Source: an uncultured Haemophilus sp.
Lineage (GTDB): Bacteria > Pseudomonadota > Gammaproteobacteria > Enterobacterales > Pasteurellaceae
Direction: 5' to 3'
Length of the DNA stretch: 6,024 nt
NCBI GenBank assembly: GCA_902481695.1
Contig: CABSXY010000118.1
Location: forward strand, 1-6,024
The notes below the pieces were generated by a model that worked only from the letters and a program-made list of their open reading frames with translations, had not been told where the DNA came from and searched no databases. A program made the position numbers and the translations under genes. The stretch's first letter is position 1, and each line of letters begins with the position of its first letter. Shown here one piece after another: positions 5,374 through 6,024 of the stretch.

Positions 5374-6024
5374 TTATTTATCGAAATATTGAATATCAGC
5401 ATTTTTACGTAATGCTTTCACCCAGTCTTTGGTTGCTTCTTGTAATTGGCTATTCACGATTTGCTCGTAAGCTTTTTGACGATAAGCATCTTCCGTTTTA
5501 TCGCCATCACGACTACCGGTTACTTCGAGAATATGCCAACCAAATTCAGATTTAAACGGTGCCGAAATGGTACCCTGTGGTGTGGTTTCAACTGCTTTTG
5601 CAAATGGTTCCACATAAGCTTCCGGGAAGGCGTAGCCTAAGCTGCCGCCATTCGCGCCTGATAAATAATCTTTAGAATATTTTAATGTGGCATCAGCAAA
5701 TGTCATTTTGCCAGAAATAATCTCGCTACGAATACGTTCTAATTCTGCTTTTGCTTGTGCATCGTTCAGTAATGGGTTTAATTTTAATAAAATATGACGA
5801 ACTTCATACTCTTTACCCATCACTTTTTGTGCGGTACCTTTTGCTTTCGCTTCATCGAGCATTTGTTTACCCAATGCATCCACTTGCTCACGAGTCACAT
5901 CTACGCTGTTTTGAATGGCATGGTTACGCACACCCGCCATTAACATTTGACGAGAGATTTGTTGTTTAAATGCATTTAAGGAAATGCCTTGATAATCCAA
6001 CGCATCTAAAAATTGACCATAAGT
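5374..6024 (-). CDS. surA: Periplasmic peptidyl-prolyl isomerase and chaperone SurA, N-terminus cut by window edge
   Basis: The frame is open from the window edge to TAA at 5374, giving 216 C-terminal residues. A TTG at 6000 is internal, not a start, because the frame continues in recognisable SurA sequence to the edge (TYGQFLDALDYQG). About 97 residues, including the signal peptide, should lie outside if the protein matches the H. influenzae length I recall (313). In the visible part, residues 1-70 finish the N-terminal chaperone helices, 72-170 are one parvulin domain (YEVRHILLKLNP; GGSLGYAFPEAYVEPFAKAV; FGWHILEVTG), and 175-216 are the C-terminal helix that packs back on the chaperone core. 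SurA escorts outer-membrane proteins across the periplasm to the BAM complex. E. coli SurA has two parvulin domains; with only one here this is the short Pasteurellaceae form. The terminator at 5337-5357 ends its transcript. In E. coli surA sits with lptD and pdxA, so this neighbourhood differs. Confidence 0.93.
   Translation of the reverse strand, partial: TYGQFLDALDYQGISLNAFKQQISRQMLMAGVRNHAIQNSVDVTREQVDALGKQMLDEAKAKGTAQKVMGKEYEVRHILLKLNPLLNDAQAKAELERIRSEIISGKMTFADATLKYSKDYLSGANGGSLGYAFPEAYVEPFAKAVETTPQGTISAPFKSEFGWHILEVTGSRDGDKTEDAYRQKAYEQIVNSQLQEATKDWVKALRKNADIQYFDK

Noticed and set aside
5827..5835. TTGTGCGGT as a seventh uptake signal
   Set aside because: It differs from AAGTGCGGT at two core positions and lies within a codon context for Ala in SurA; not counted.
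5446..5969. Plus-strand frames at 5446-5640 and 5751-5969
   Set aside because: Antisense to surA, with no domain-like content.
1..6024. A novel defence, mobile or secondary-metabolite system
   Set aside because: Every gene except one small membrane protein belongs to a well-known housekeeping family in a conserved order, and no repeats, integrase or unusual composition were seen.

Overview
This window is ordinary core chromosome of a gammaproteobacterium in the Pasteurellaceae, most likely Haemophilus or a close relative such as Aggregatibacter. The strongest evidence is six exact copies of the 9-base DNA uptake signal AAGTGCGGT in 6 kb, most with the AT-rich flanks typical of the Haemophilus influenzae (Hin) type. 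The proteins also match what I remember of Haemophilus homologues. Base composition is AT-rich. I see no mobile element, CRISPR array, tRNA, rRNA or phage remnant.

All seven genes lie on the minus strand, so transcription runs from high to low coordinates. In that order they are: surA (periplasmic chaperone, N-terminus outside the window), a Rho-independent terminator, mltG (endolytic murein transglycosylase), tmk (thymidylate kinase), holB (DNA polymerase III delta prime), ycfH (TatD-family metal-dependent hydrolase), a 174-aa two-helix membrane protein that looks like DUF1523, a weak terminator-like hairpin, and ytfL/paeA (CNNM/CBS membrane protein, C-terminus outside the window).

mltG-tmk-holB-ycfH is a tightly packed operon core. 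mltG and tmk share one base (TAATG), tmk and holB overlap by four (ATGA), holB and ycfH are separated by 7 bases, and ycfH and the DUF1523-like gene by 26. The same four-gene order occurs in E. coli, where pabC precedes mltG. Here surA and a terminator occupy that position instead. The operon mixes nucleotide supply and replication (tmk, holB), a probable nuclease (ycfH) and septal or sidewall peptidoglycan processing (mltG), the usual housekeeping mixture.

I found no evidence of an undescribed system. The items most worth a second look are the uncharacterised DUF1523-like membrane protein, the uptake signals encoded as different peptides inside conserved genes, the chain of coupled translation starts including a holB start with no visible ribosome binding site, and a tiny four-codon reading frame that overlaps the mltG start.
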